From an uncultured Anaeromusa sp. (GTDB lineage Bacteria > Bacillota > Negativicutes > Anaeromusales > Anaeromusaceae), in NCBI RefSeq assembly GCF_963668665.1, contig NZ_OY764902.1, positions 1,925,501 through 1,989,500 of the forward strand: 64,000 nucleotides of DNA. Direction: 5' to 3'. Made by a program: the position numbers and the translations under genes. Position 1 is the first letter of the stretch; each line of letters starts with the position of its first letter. Shown here one piece after another: positions 50,231 through 59,764 of the stretch. Below the pieces are notes generated by a model, which had not been told where the DNA came from, did not search any database, and saw only the letters and a program-made list of their open reading frames with translations.

Positions 50231-51568
50231 ATGGGGATACCCAATCTGGAAGAAACGGTGGAGCAAAATTTGCCATTGGGAAAAAGAACTCCGGCGCAGC
50301 GGGCCGGGATGACGGAAGTTGAATGGCGAGAGGCCATTCGCTTTGACGGCACCGACTGGGGCTGGGTCATTATGAGTATCGGCATGGCTATCGGGGCCGG
50401 TATCGTATTTTTGCCGGTGCAGGTGGGGCTGATGGGGTTATGGGTCTTTTTATTGTCCTCGGTCATCGGCTATCCGGCGATGTATTTATTCCAGCGTTTA
50501 TTTATCAACACCTTGGCGGCTTCGCCGGAGTGCAAAGACTATCCCAGTGTTATTTCCGGGTACTTAGGAAAGAACTGGGGCATTTTCCTCGGGGCCTTGT
50601 ACTTTATCATGCTGGTGATTTGGGTGTTTGTGTATTCTACGGCCATTACCAATGACAGTGCGTCGTTCTTGCAGTCCTTCGGCGTTACCGATTCGCTGTT
50701 GTCGAAAAATCCGTTCTATGGTTTAGTGCTGATCTGTTGTTTGGTAGCCATGGCGTCTCGTGGGGAGAAGGTACTCTTTAAAATCTCCACCGGCATGGTG
50801 CTGACCAAGCTATTGGTGGTAGCGATTTTAGGGGTTTCCATGATTGGCCATTGGGATCTAAACAATGTCGGAGCCGTGCCGGCTTTGGGCAGCTTGACCA
50901 CGGACACCATTGTCATGCTGCCGTTTACCTTAACGTCCATTCTATTTATTCAAAGCTTAAGTCCTATGGTTATTTCCTATCGTTCCCATGAAAAGTCCAT
51001 TGAAGTAGCGCGCTATAAAGCCATGCGCGCCATGAACATCGCCTTTGGTATTTTGTTTGTGACCGTCTTCTTTTACGCCGTGTCCTTTACCTTATCCATG
51101 GGGCATGAGCAAGCTGTCTATGCGTCCAAGGCCAATATCTCCGCGCTCGCCATGGCGGCGCAGGGCCAAGGCCAGCAGACCGTGAAAATCTTCAGTTTGA
51201 TTCTCAATATCTTTGCCGTCATGACCGCCTACTTTGGCGTCTACCTCGGTTTTCGCGAAGCCTGCCAGGGCATTGCCATGAACCTTCTGGCGCGGGTGAT
51301 GCCGGAAAACCGCATCAATAAGACCATGGTAAAGAACGGCATTATCGCCTTCACCATCTTGGTGTCCTGGGGCGCGATTGTGCTCAATGCGCCGGTGCTG
51401 AGCTTTACCTCCATCTGCAGCCCCGTCTTCGGTTTAGTAGGCTGCCTGATTCCGGCGTACTTAGTCTACCAGGTACCGTTCTTGCAGCACTATAAAGGCT
51501 GGGCGCTGCGTATCATTATCTTTACCGGTGTCTTGCTGTGCGTATCGCCATTCCTGGCGTTTTCGTGA
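50231..51568 (+). CDS. cyuP: HAAAP-family amino acid transporter, CyuP/SdaC-like, 445 aa
   Basis: A polytopic carrier with about eleven helices; GWVIMSIGMAIGAGIVFLPVQ at helix one and SPMVISYRSHEK are typical of the hydroxy/aromatic amino acid permease family (SdaC, YhaO/CyuP). In E. coli the pair yhaO-yhaM (cyuP-cyuA) imports and degrades cysteine, and here the same pair is adjacent (45-base gap), so cysteine, possibly serine, is the likely substrate. The N-terminal 35 residues are soluble and charged. The start ATG 50231 follows GGGGAGG. Confidence 0.85.
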   Translation: MGIPNLEETVEQNLPLGKRTPAQRAGMTEVEWREAIRFDGTDWGWVIMSIGMAIGAGIVFLPVQVGLMGLWVFLLSSVIGYPAMYLFQRLFINTLAASPECKDYPSVISGYLGKNWGIFLGALYFIMLVIWVFVYSTAITNDSASFLQSFGVTDSLLSKNPFYGLVLICCLVAMASRGEKVLFKISTGMVLTKLLVVAILGVSMIGHWDLNNVGAVPALGSLTTDTIVMLPFTLTSILFIQSLSPMVISYRSHEKSIEVARYKAMRAMNIAFGILFVTVFFYAVSFTLSMGHEQAVYASKANISALAMAAQGQGQQTVKIFSLILNIFAVMTAYFGVYLGFREACQGIAMNLLARVMPENRINKTMVKNGIIAFTILVSWGAIVLNAPVLSFTSICSPVFGLVGCLIPAYLVYQVPFLQHYKGWALRIIIFTGVLLCVSPFLAFS

Positions 51569-51613
51569 AATATAGTTAGTGTTTGAGAAGCAGAGAAAAA
51601 GAGAGGAGCATGG

Positions 51614-52924
51614 ATGATGACGAAACAAGGGAAAGTAGCAGGAAAACCAAAGTGGGCGGATCTGCTCAAAGCGGTCCAACAGGAAGTGCGTCCGGCCATT
51701 GGCTGTACCGAGCCGGTAGCCGTGGCGCTGGGAGCGGCTATCGCCGCCCGGGAGCTGGGCAAACCGGTGGAACGCATTGAAGTCCAGGTATCCGCCAATA
51801 TGATGAAAAACGGCATGGGCGTCATGGTGCCGGGAACAGGCATGGCGGGACTCGCCATTGCCGCTGCCGCCGGAGCCATCAGCGGCGACCCGGAAGGCAA
51901 GCTGGAAGTCTTAAAGCGCCAGAACCAAGCCGATGTAAAACGGGCCAAACAAATGGTGGCGAAACACAAGGTGCACCTTGCCATTGCCGAAGTGCCGCAT
52001 GTACTCTATGCAGACGTGAAAGTCTTTAGCGGCAGCAAGTGGGCTCGCGTGTGTATTGCCGACGATCATACCCAGGTGGTACGGGTCGAGCGCGAGGACG
52101 AAGTGCTTTATGAAAAGCGCAGCGAGGAAAGTACCGCAGAAAGCGCCTTCTCGCTGGAAGGCATTACCGCCAGCGAGGTTTATGAATTTGCTACCACCGC
52201 GCCGCTGGATTCGCTTCGCTTTATCTTGGAGTCCGCTAGGCTGAACGATGCCTTGGCCGACGAAGGACTAAAAGGAGGCTATGGCCTTCATATCGGCGCG
52301 ACCTTGCAGCGCCAGAGCGAGGAAGGCTTGCTGGCCGATAGCTTGATGAACCGCGTTCTGCTCCGCACCACCGCCGCATCGGACGCCCGCATGGGCGGCG
52401 CGTCGCTGCCCGCCATGACCAACTCCGGCTCCGGCAACCAAGGCATTACCGCTACCGTACCGGTGAGCGTGGTGGCGCAGTATGTCCAGGCGGATGAGGA
52501 AACGTTAATTCGCGCGCTCATGCTGTCGCATGCAATGGCGATCTATATTCACAGCAAGCTGCCCAAGCTGTCCGCCTTGTGCGCCGTCTCCACGGCGGCG
52601 ATGGGGGCGGCATCCGGCATGGCGTGGCTGCTGCGCAAGGATTTTGGCACCGTAAGCATGGCGATTTCCAGCATGGTAGGAGATATGGTGGGCATGATTT
52701 GCGACGGCGCGTCCAATAGTTGCGCCATGAAAGTATCCACCGCCGTATCCTCCGCCTGCAAGGCGGTACTCATGGCGCTGGAAGGAACCCGCGTTACCGG
52801 CTGCGAAGGCATTGTGGCCGAAGACGTGGACGCCTCCATTGCTAACGTCGGGGAATTGGCCTGCAAAGGCATGGTTCAGACCGACGATCAGATCCTAAAG
52901 ATTATGCTCCATAAAGTAGGCTAA
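51614..52924 (+). CDS. cyuA: L-cysteine desulfidase, CyuA/YhaM (UPF0597) type, 436 aa
   Basis: The enzyme splits cysteine to sulfide, ammonia and pyruvate through 2-aminoacrylate. [13 protein letters not shown] holds C31; C323 (LCAVS), C363 and C370 (CDGASNSC) follow with spacings of 40 and 7, the same as between the three [4Fe-4S] cluster cysteines known in the archaeal CdsA family. The start is ATG 51614 or the next codon; GAGAGGAGC lies upstream. It is flanked by the transporter and by RidA, which removes the aminoacrylate/imine intermediate. The three genes form a coherent cysteine-catabolic operon. Confidence 0.9.
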   Translation: MMTKQGKVAGKPKWADLLKAVQQEVRPAIGCTEPVAVALGAAIAARELGKPVERIEVQVSANMMKNGMGVMVPGTGMAGLAIAAAAGAISGDPEGKLEVLKRQNQADVKRAKQMVAKHKVHLAIAEVPHVLYADVKVFSGSKWARVCIADDHTQVVRVEREDEVLYEKRSEESTAESAFSLEGITASEVYEFATTAPLDSLRFILESARLNDALADEGLKGGYGLHIGATLQRQSEEGLLADSLMNRVLLRTTAASDARMGGASLPAMTNSGSGNQGITATVPVSVVAQYVQADEETLIRALMLSHAMAIYIHSKLPKLSALCAVSTAAMGAASGMAWLLRKDFGTVSMAISSMVGDMVGMICDGASNSCAMKVSTAVSSACKAVLMALEGTRVTGCEGIVAEDVDASIANVGELACKGMVQTDDQILKIMLHKVG

Positions 52925-52940
52925 AGAAGAAGGTGCAAAA

Positions 52941-53324
52941 ATGAAAGACGTGATCTATACGGACGGTGCGCCCAAAGCCATTGGTCCGTACTCGCAAGCC
53001 ATAAAGGCGAATGGATTTCTCTTTGTTTCCGGCCAACTGCCGAGCGACCCGAAGAGCGGCAAATTTCCAGCAGGCGGCATTGAGGCGCAAACGCGCCAGT
53101 CTCTGGAGAACCTAAAAGCCATCCTCGAAGAAGCCAATATCTCCTTTGAGGACGTGGTAAAGACGACAGTCTTGATGCAGGACCTGGAGAACTTTACCGC
53201 CATGAATGCAGTGTATGCTGAATACTTTACCAAGAACCATCCCGCCAGAGTCTGCGTGGAAGTGGCCAAGCTGCCGCAAAACGCACTCGTGGAGATAGAA
53301 GCCATTGCCGTGTGCTGCGGCTAA
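52941..53324 (+). CDS. ridA: RidA (2-iminobutanoate/2-iminopropanoate deaminase), 127 aa
   Basis: YjgF/YER057c family: [26 protein letters not shown] at the N terminus, [21 protein letters not shown], and [23 protein letters not shown] with the catalytic R103. It hydrolyses reactive imines made by PLP- or iron-dependent lyases. It is 16 bases after cyuA and ends at a strong terminator, so it is dedicated to that enzyme. A second RidA starts at 63822 after dsdA. Confidence 0.95.
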   Translation: MKDVIYTDGAPKAIGPYSQAIKANGFLFVSGQLPSDPKSGKFPAGGIEAQTRQSLENLKAILEEANISFEDVVKTTVLMQDLENFTAMNAVYAEYFTKNHPARVCVEVAKLPQNALVEIEAIAVCCG

Positions 53325-53353
53325 CCAAGGCCCCTCTAACATACTATAGATAA

Positions 53354-53400
53354 GCGACAGGCCGTGTGAAATGAAACCTTCACACGGCCTGTCGCGTTTT
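53354..53400 (+). terminator. terminator of the cyuP-cyuA-ridA operon
   Basis: A perfect 17-bp stem GCGACAGGCCGTGTGAA (53354-53370) with 53379-53395, then GTTTTT. Confidence 0.9.
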
Positions 53401-53502
53401 TGAAGCCTCATAAGGATATGCCAATTACAACAAGTTATCATTCAAATAGGGAAATACGATATAATATAAAGTGAAAGCGTGAGGTCATCAGGGGGAACCG
53501 AG

Positions 53503-53646
53503 ATGTTTTTAAATGAACGGTGTGCTGTGTGTGGACGCAAATTAACTGGAAGATTTGGGAGTTTGCCAATGTCTTTTAAATATTGCCCAGCCTGTGGTGC
53601 GGACGGAAATCCGCTGATGAAGACAGTGCAGCACGGTGACTCATAG
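53503..53646 (+). CDS. small double-CxxC zinc-ribbon protein, 47 aa
   Basis: ATG 53503 follows GGGGGAACCGAG. C7-x2-C10 (CAVCGRKL) and C28-x2-C31 (CPACGADG) make one zinc ribbon. Directly after the stop, another frame (GTG 53636 to TGA 53689) encodes YCHNCGQKLRS, a further C-x2-C motif. A one-base shift would join them into a longer protein, so the gene may be frameshifted or have an overlapping partner. Confidence 0.6.
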   Translation: MFLNERCAVCGRKLTGRFGSLPMSFKYCPACGADGNPLMKTVQHGDS

Positions 53647-53770
53647 ATATTGCCATAATTGCGGACAAAAGCTGCGGAGTATCTTATGATAAAGTGAGAT
53701 ACATATAGATGACATCTGTTAGGGGATAAAATCCCATTACGGCAATGGCAGCAGAAAGAGGAGAAGGTAC

Positions 53771-54394
53771 GTGATTTCGTTTATACTTTCAGGGATTACA
53801 TTAGGATTTTATGCGGGATTTTCACCGGGGCCGTTATTTGCTATGGTGATATCGCAAACCATACATTATGGGTTAAAAGAAGGCTTCAAGGTGGCCGTTG
53901 CGCCACTGGTTACCGACGGGATGATTGTGGCGTTGGCGGTAGGCGTGATGTCTCTGCTGTCTTCGGTGCAGGGGATGCTGGGCGTTATTTCCTTGCTCGG
54001 CGGTGTCGTTGTTTGCTACCTGGGGTATGAGAACCTGCGGTTTCAAGGAGAGAGCAACGGTATAGGAAACGCAGAACCTGGGTCGGTAGTAAAAGCGGCG
54101 GTGGTAAATGCGCTGAACCCCCATGCGTATCTGTTTTGGTTTATTATCGGCGGGCCGCTGCTGATGAATGCCTATACTGTGGATATCATGGCTGCCGTCG
54201 GCTTTATCGCCAGTTTTTATCTGGCCTTTGTTTGCGCCAAGGTTACGTTGGCGATGGTGGTGAATCGCTCTAGAAGATTTTTACAAGGACCTCTTTATAT
54301 CGGCGTGATGAAAGCACTGGGCGTTGTGCTGATGGTATTTGCCATGAAGTTGTTTTGGGATGGGGCGCAGCTGTTGCAAGAATACTGGAATTGA
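53771..54394 (+). CDS. LysE-family amino acid exporter, 207 aa
   Basis: Six hydrophobic segments and the LysE signature GITLGFYAGFSPGPLFAMVISQT at the N terminus, GVVVCYLGYENLR in the middle, and NALNPHAYLFWFIIGGP. Members export amino acids or similar solutes. The start is GTG 53771 with GGAGAAGG. It is followed by a MerR gene after 19 bases, likely in one transcript. Confidence 0.9.
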   Translation: MISFILSGITLGFYAGFSPGPLFAMVISQTIHYGLKEGFKVAVAPLVTDGMIVALAVGVMSLLSSVQGMLGVISLLGGVVVCYLGYENLRFQGESNGIGNAEPGSVVKAAVVNALNPHAYLFWFIIGGPLLMNAYTVDIMAAVGFIASFYLAFVCAKVTLAMVVNRSRRFLQGPLYIGVMKALGVVLMVFAMKLFWDGAQLLQEYWN

Positions 54395-54413
54395 AAAATA
54401 GGCGGTAAAGGCG

Positions 54414-55220
54414 ATGAAACAAAAATGGATGATCGGTGAACTGGCCAAGATGTTTGACGTGTCCACCGATACGCTGCGGTACTATGAAGCGGAAGGGTTG
54501 CTCCGGTCTCATCGAGATGAGGTAAACGGGTACCGCTATTATTCGTATGATGAGTTGTTTGTTTTGATGGATATTTTGTTGTTTCGCAGCCTGGGATTGC
54601 CGGTTAAAGAGATTCAGCCCCTGGTGACGACTAAAAAACTTGGTGAGATTAAAGAGATATTGCAGCAAAATGATGGTCTGATTGAAAAACAATTGGCCAT
54701 ACTGCAGCGGCAGCGAAAGCAGCTTGCGCAGATTGTTTCTCAGCATGAGCTGTGCGAACAGCATCTTGGACAGTTTTCGATTGTCGCGGCGCCTGCCTTT
54801 AAGTCTAAGTTTTTAGGGAGTGACGTAGAGGACGTGCTTCGCGTGGTCAAGCAGTATAAAACTGATGAAGGATGGATGGATCGCATTCGTCATACTTTGT
54901 TTTTGCCGACGGAAGAGGTGTTTGGATCGCGCAGTTTTGAAGCGGCGGAAATGGGGATTAGCTTTGATGACGAAACTATACGGGAATTTGAGGCGGGCGA
55001 GCAACAGCAGTTTTCGTTATCGTTGGACAAAGAGTGCGTGTATACGGTCATCGGCACCGATTATTCGAATAGGGAACATGCAGTGTTTGAGCAGGCGCGG
55101 GCGTGGCTGACGGAGCGGGGGCGGAGTATGGAAGGACCGCTGCTCGGGAGGTACTTGGCAAGCTCTCATCAAGAGGGGCTTGATTATTATGAAATATGGA
55201 TTGCCTTGCAGGCGACTTGA
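54414..55220 (+). CDS. MerR-family regulator with drug-binding-type C-terminal domain, 268 aa
   Basis: The N-terminal winged helix is WMIGELAKMFDVSTDTLRYYEAEGLL, then a long dimerisation helix (EIKEILQQNDGLIEKQLAIL). The C-terminal half fits a GyrI-like effector domain (EEVFGSRSFEAAEMG, SLDKECVYTVIG). MerR proteins twist promoters with 19-bp spacers; such a promoter with a perfect palindrome overlaps the end of this gene and drives the MATE pump. A multidrug sensor role, as in BmrR, is likely. Confidence 0.9.
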   Translation: MKQKWMIGELAKMFDVSTDTLRYYEAEGLLRSHRDEVNGYRYYSYDELFVLMDILLFRSLGLPVKEIQPLVTTKKLGEIKEILQQNDGLIEKQLAILQRQRKQLAQIVSQHELCEQHLGQFSIVAAPAFKSKFLGSDVEDVLRVVKQYKTDEGWMDRIRHTLFLPTEEVFGSRSFEAAEMGISFDDETIREFEAGEQQQFSLSLDKECVYTVIGTDYSNREHAVFEQARAWLTERGRSMEGPLLGRYLASSHQEGLDYYEIWIALQAT

Positions 55221-55247
55221 CCTTGGAGTTACTCCAAGGTTTATTCT
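55217..55247 (+). promoter_or_regulatory. MerR-type promoter of the MATE gene with palindromic operator
   Basis: TTGACC (55217-55222), a 19-base spacer and TATTCT (55242-55247). The palindrome ACCTTGGAGT-T-ACTCCAAGGT (55220-55240) fills the spacer. The over-long spacer with a central operator is the hallmark of MerR activation. Confidence 0.9.
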
Positions 55248-55266
55248 TTTAGTGGGGGTGATCACT

Positions 55267-56592
55267 ATGCAAGAAAATGCGTTGGGCACAAAAAGTATTC
55301 CGACGTTGTTTTGGCAATACAGCATTCCGACCGTTGCCGCGATGCTGTTTCTGGGCGTGAATACGATTGTAGACGGTTTGTTTGTGGGGCGCTATATCGG
55401 TGTGGACGCCTTAGCTGCCGTGAATATAGCCATGCCGTTCAGCAGCTTTTTGTTGGCGTTTAGCATTGTTATCGGCATTGGCGCGCAGAGCTTGATAGGA
55501 CGAAAATTAGGCGAAGGAAGCGGTGAGGAAGCCAATCACGTTTTCACCACGGCGTTGATCCTAGCTGGCGGGATCGCATTTGTATTTGCGGGGCTGGGGG
55601 TGCTTTTTTCTGAACCAATTGCCTATGTATTGGGTTCCAGCGAAAAACTAATGCCGCTGGTTTCGTCTTATATCAGCTATTTGGGCTTGTTTTTACCCTG
55701 CTTGGCGTTGATGATGGTTTTGGATTATGCCTTAAAGACGGTGGCCATGCCTGTCTACGCGATGTGGGCGCTGGTGGTGGCCGTTATAAGCCATATGCTG
55801 TTAAATTGGCTTTTTATTGCGGTGTTGGATTTCGGAATTCAGGGGGCGGCAATTGCTACGGGGATTGCCTTTGCCGTCGCGTTTATTATGGCGGTTCTTC
55901 CGTTCTTGCGTTCCGGTTCGGCGTTAAAACCTTTTGCAGGAACCTGGAACCAAGCGGCGGCGAAGAGCATTCTGTATCATGGAGCGTCCGAGGGCGTGAC
56001 TGAGCTGGGAACGGGGATCACTACCTTTTTGTTCAACCTTACCTTAATGCGGTATGTTGGAGAAATGGGAGTGGCGGCCTTTACGCTTATTAGCTATTTG
56101 GCGTTTATAGGGAATAATGTCTTGTTGGGCTTGTCGGACGGCGTGGGCGCTATTATCAGCTACAACTATGGGAGCTGTCAGATGAAGCGCGTGAAAAAAG
56201 CACTGCAGCTTGTTGCTGCCAGCGCTGGTGTTATCGGCATCGGGATGTTTGCCGCTATTTTTATTTTTGCCGGAGATGTAATTTCGTTGTTCTTGCATGA
56301 GGGAAATGAAGACATCGTGCGTTTTGCCGTCTATGGAGCCAAACTATATGCGTTTGCCTTTTTGGTCAACGGGTTCAATATTGTTGCGGCAGGTTATTTT
56401 ACGGCGATTGGGAACCCGGGGCAAGCGGTGTTGGTTGCTTTGAATAAAGGGGTCTTGTGGATCATTGCGGGAATTACTATTTTGCCTGTTCTCTTTGGGG
56501 TTAAAGGAATTTGGCTGACGGTGCCTATTGCGGAATTTGCAACGCTGGTGTTGTCGGGAAGCTTGCTGTATCGGCATTTTCGATGCTCGTAA
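55267..56592 (+). CDS. MATE-family multidrug efflux transporter, 441 aa
   Basis: A 12-helix exporter: WQYSIPTVAAMLFLGVNTIVDGLFVGRYIG at the N terminus (in parts PTVAAMLFLGVNTIVDGLF), GADALAAVN-type sequence as GVDALAAVNIAMPF, and GLSDGVGAIISYNYG in the C-terminal half. It uses Na+ or H+ gradients to expel drugs. The start ATG 55267 follows GGGGGTGA. It is transcribed from the MerR-type promoter directly upstream. Confidence 0.9.
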   Translation: MQENALGTKSIPTLFWQYSIPTVAAMLFLGVNTIVDGLFVGRYIGVDALAAVNIAMPFSSFLLAFSIVIGIGAQSLIGRKLGEGSGEEANHVFTTALILAGGIAFVFAGLGVLFSEPIAYVLGSSEKLMPLVSSYISYLGLFLPCLALMMVLDYALKTVAMPVYAMWALVVAVISHMLLNWLFIAVLDFGIQGAAIATGIAFAVAFIMAVLPFLRSGSALKPFAGTWNQAAAKSILYHGASEGVTELGTGITTFLFNLTLMRYVGEMGVAAFTLISYLAFIGNNVLLGLSDGVGAIISYNYGSCQMKRVKKALQLVAASAGVIGIGMFAAIFIFAGDVISLFLHEGNEDIVRFAVYGAKLYAFAFLVNGFNIVAAGYFTAIGNPGQAVLVALNKGVLWIIAGITILPVLFGVKGIWLTVPIAEFATLVLSGSLLYRHFRCS

Positions 56593-56635
56593 AACGTTTG
56601 GATAGACTGTCTTGAACGAGCTATAACGTATCGCA

Positions 56636-56649
56636 AATGAACGGTCGTT
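56636..56649. promoter_or_regulatory. TetR-operator-like sequence after the MATE gene
   Basis: ATGAACGGTCGTTA shares GAACGGTCGTT with the operator at 38118-38131. It lies between the MATE stop and a terminator, with no promoter evident, so it may be only fortuitous. Confidence 0.3.
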
Positions 56650-56653
56650 ATAT

Positions 56654-56698
56654 AAAAAGAAGTTGAGATGAAACAAAGTTTCATCTCAACTTCTTTTT
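56654..56698. terminator. bidirectional terminator between MATE and LysR genes
   Basis: A perfect 21-bp stem from AAAAAGAAGTTGAGATG to GAAAC, loop AAA, with A and T runs. Its core GTTGAGATGAAAC recurs in the terminator at 59634-59678. Confidence 0.9.
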
Positions 56699-56734
56699 AT
56701 ATAACCCTAGTCGGAAGCGAACTTACAGTTTTAT

Positions 56735-57637
56735 TTATTGATCTGTAGTAGAGAAATCTAAAAGACCTTGCTCAGTTAGCCAAGTGTAGATGCATTGAAT
56801 AAATTTTTTAGCAGCGGGAGAAAGTTGTTTGAAAGAAAGCGTGGCTAAGCCAATGATGCGATATTCTTTTGGTTCTAAGGGAAGCAAATGGATATCAGGG
56901 GGAATGTTTTCTAAGATCAGTTCCGGCAGGATGCTAATGCCTAACCCTTTTTGGACCATAGCGATGATGGTTCTTCCTTCCATAAGCTCATATTTAGTCT
57001 GCAAGGGAATGTTGCTATGAAGCAGGAGGCGGCGGATATTATCATCAGCGCCCCATTGCGGCATAATAAAAGGTTCATCTTTGAGCTTAGATAGGGGAAG
57101 TTTTTTTTGGCCTTTCAGGTGATGTGTAGGAGGCAATAGGGCGAATAACGTATCTTTGCATAGCGGATATACTTCAAAAGGCTTAGACGTAGGTAAGGAG
57201 ACAAAGCCAAAATCAACTGTTTTGTTCGAAATCCATTTGTTCATTTCATCATAGCATCCTAAATGAGTTTTCACTTCAATTTGTGGATATTGAGAATGAA
57301 AAGAAGCTAGAATGCTGGGAAGCCATTTAATAGAGATACTGGATAATGTGCCAATGCGCACTAAACCGGTCTCAATGCCTTTAATAGAAAGGGCTTCTTC
57401 GCGAAGCTGTTCTTCGTGGTGCAAAATCATTTTAATATGAGATAAAATACGCTCGCCGTTATGAGTAAGTTGCATGCCGGAGCGTTCTCGTTTAAATAAT
57501 GAAATCCCCAACTCTTTTTCGAGAGAAGAAATAGCGTAACTAACGCTTGATTGCGTCAAATTTAATTTTTCAGAAGCTTGGCGGAGGCTGCCAACTTCGG
57601 CGACAGTATGGAAAATTTGATATTTCGAGATAATCAA
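56735..57637 (-). CDS. LysR-family transcriptional regulator, 300 aa
   Basis: The N-terminal helix-turn-helix is KYQIFHTVAEVGSLRQASEKLNLTQSSVSYAISSLEKELG (shown in part as LNLTQSSVSYAISSLE). The effector domain follows with RIGTLSSISIKWLPSIL and GRTIIAMVQKGLGISILPELI. It is divergent from the alanine/glycine symporter gene, the usual arrangement for a LysR activator and its target. The effector is probably an amino acid, by context. Confidence 0.9.
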   Translation of the reverse strand: MIISKYQIFHTVAEVGSLRQASEKLNLTQSSVSYAISSLEKELGISLFKRERSGMQLTHNGERILSHIKMILHHEEQLREEALSIKGIETGLVRIGTLSSISIKWLPSILASFHSQYPQIEVKTHLGCYDEMNKWISNKTVDFGFVSLPTSKPFEVYPLCKDTLFALLPPTHHLKGQKKLPLSKLKDEPFIMPQWGADDNIRRLLLHSNIPLQTKYELMEGRTIIAMVQKGLGISILPELILENIPPDIHLLPLEPKEYRIIGLATLSFKQLSPAAKKFIQCIYTWLTEQGLLDFSTTDQ

Positions 57638-58011
57638 GGCAATTCCTCCGTTGGCATGTAGACGTCTTAAAACATACTTTAGTCCATGAAAATCGAATTA
57701 GCAAGCAGTTTATGTTAAAAAAGTGTACAAGAAACCGACACTTTTATTGATTCAATGAAAAAATGTTCACCGTTCAAAAAACATGAAGTGTAATATAAAA
57801 TATTTGAACTATTGGTCTGCAACAGGGAATGCTAGAATGAATTTAAATTACTTGAAATATTATACAACGGAATTTTTCCGGTTGCTCCGTTGGGTCTTCA
57901 GGAGCCATGAGGTTAGCAGCAGGGAGATGGCATCGGAAGATGAATTCATAACCGAGAGGAATCATTAGGTCAGGAATTATCTTATTCAATGAGAAGGAGG
58001 GGGTTGTTAAC
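57638..58011. other. 374-bp divergent control region of lysR and the AGCS gene
   Basis: AT-rich near the LysR start (57660-57830), GC-richer from 57870 to 57950. A 61-codon frame at 57783 has no ribosome site and no similarity I recognise. I looked for a glycine riboswitch because the next gene is an alanine/glycine symporter, but the GGAGAG and CCGAAGGnGCAA elements are not present. Confidence 0.4.
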
Positions 58012-59523
58012 GTGGAAAATCTAGGAAATATCATTAATCTCTTAAATGGCTATGTCTGGTCACCGGCCATGCTGGTCTTTGTTGTTGTATCTGGCGTATA
58101 TTTTTCCATCCGGCTCCGTTTTACCCAAGTCCGTAATTTGCGGGATATGGTGAGAAATTTGGTAAGTAACCAAAGTTCGGAAAGCGGAATCTCCACCTTC
58201 AGTTCCTTTTGGACAACCATGGCGGCTCGGGTCGGTGTCGGTAATATTGCCGGCGTGGCGGTAGCTGTTTATATGGGGGGGCCGGGAACCATCTTTTGGA
58301 TGTGGGTTACCTCGATTTTGCTGGCGGCCATATCTTTTGCCGAATGTTCCCTGGGCCAGCTGTATAAATTGCGGGTTGACGGCGAGTACCGTGGCGGCGC
58401 CTACTATTGTGCTGAAATCGGTTTAGGTTGGGGATGGTTTAGCAAGCTGTTTGCGACGGTTACTGTTGTTGGAATGCTGTTCGGCATGCCTGGGATTCAG
58501 GCCAACATGATCGGCGAAGGCTTAAATCACAGCCTGGGAATTCCTCCGCTGCTGACCGGCGTAGTTGGAGCGATACTATTAGGTATCATTATCCTTGGAG
58601 GTATCAAACGGATTAGCTCATTTGCTGCGATTCTTGTTCCTATCAAAGTAGGAATCTTTTTACTGCTGACGGCCATTGTGCTGATTGCAAATTATGATCG
58701 GATTCCTACTATGTTTAGCTGGATTTTTTCATCGGCATTTAATCAGGGATCTGTATTTGGCGGTATGATGGGCAGCGCCATTTCTATGGGGATTCGGCGC
58801 TCTACGTTCGCGTCCGGCGCTGGCATGGGTGAAGAAACTCCGGCTGCAGCTGCGGCTGAAACTGCGCATCCGGCCGGACAGGGTTTAGCGAACTCATTTG
58901 GTATTTATATGGATATTATAATCTGTACCTGTTCCGGCCTCATGATTCTGGTGACCGACTGCTTTAATACGGCTTCCGGTTATATTGGTTCGGGTTCTCC
59001 CCAAATGGCGGCTTTGGCTGCATCCGGTAAAAATGGCATTGTTTTTCCCCAAGAGGCTGTTGGTACGCTGATGCCTGGTCTTGGCGAATTTGTTATGGGG
59101 GTAGTGGTCATATTATTTGCCTTTACTACAATCCTTAGCTATTATTATCAGGCGGAAACCGGCATGGCCTATCTCTTAGGCAAGGCCAGCGAGAGCAAAC
59201 GTAAAAATGTTTACCTGGTTATGAAAATTATGGTGCTCTTAGTTTATATTTACTTTTCCACAACCACTTCGAGCGTTGCTTGGGGGGCCGCTGACCTGGC
59301 CTGTGGGATGATGGTATGGCTGAATGTGTTAATGTTGTGGTTTTTGTTTCCAAAGGTCGTTGCGATACTGAATGACTATGAAGAACAACGCAATGCCGAT
59401 CAGGTTCCTTTTTTCGATCCGGATAAAGTCGGTATTTCGAATGTCGATCTTTGGAAAGAGATTAACAAGGACAAAATTGCTGCGACAAAATCGAGTGCTA
59501 AAATCGCCGTTGCTAGAAAATGA
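58012..59523 (+). CDS. alanine/glycine:cation symporter (AGCS, AlsT-like), 503 aa
   Basis: A polytopic Na+-coupled amino acid carrier. Family motifs: FSIRLRFTQVRNLRDM, TTMAARVGVGNIAGVAVA, GGAYYCAEIGLGWGWFS, and ASGAGMGEETPAAAAAETAHPAGQG (in part GAGMGEETPAAAAAET). The start is GTG 58012 with GAAGGAGGGGG upstream. It likely imports alanine or glycine for fermentation and is controlled by the divergent LysR protein. Confidence 0.92.
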   Translation: MENLGNIINLLNGYVWSPAMLVFVVVSGVYFSIRLRFTQVRNLRDMVRNLVSNQSSESGISTFSSFWTTMAARVGVGNIAGVAVAVYMGGPGTIFWMWVTSILLAAISFAECSLGQLYKLRVDGEYRGGAYYCAEIGLGWGWFSKLFATVTVVGMLFGMPGIQANMIGEGLNHSLGIPPLLTGVVGAILLGIIILGGIKRISSFAAILVPIKVGIFLLLTAIVLIANYDRIPTMFSWIFSSAFNQGSVFGGMMGSAISMGIRRSTFASGAGMGEETPAAAAAETAHPAGQGLANSFGIYMDIIICTCSGLMILVTDCFNTASGYIGSGSPQMAALAASGKNGIVFPQEAVGTLMPGLGEFVMGVVVILFAFTTILSYYYQAETGMAYLLGKASESKRKNVYLVMKIMVLLVYIYFSTTTSSVAWGAADLACGMMVWLNVLMLWFLFPKVVAILNDYEEQRNADQVPFFDPDKVGISNVDLWKEINKDKIAATKSSAKIAVARK

Positions 59524-59633
59524 ATCTTCCAGGCGAATAAATAAAGTTTTTTGCTGAGCATTATTATGGATAGGCAGATCCTATATTGCAATATAGATGC
59601 TTGAAAATCATGGTGTTACCAGTTTTTTCGTAT

Positions 59634-59678
59634 AAAAATAGGTTGAGATGAAACTTAGTTTCATCTCAACCTATTTTT
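59634..59678 (+). terminator. terminator after the AGCS gene
   Basis: AAAAATAGGTTGAGATGAAAC stem, 21 bp, loop TTA, then T run. The core is the same as in the terminator at 56654-56698. Confidence 0.9.
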
Positions 59679-59764
59679 TACATTGAGGTTTGCGGAATAA
59701 TACAGGTAAAAATCATAAAATGGCAGTGTATTGTTCCGATAAATGATAAACTAGAGGAAAGCAT

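Noticed and set aside
57870..57960. Possible glycine riboswitch upstream of the alanine/glycine symporter
   Set aside because: CGGAGCAACCGG on the minus strand recalls it only loosely; the conserved GGAGAG and CCGAAGGnGCAA elements are absent on both strands.
57783..57968. 61-codon frame between lysR and the symporter
   Set aside because: No ribosome site, no similarity, and it lies in the control region.
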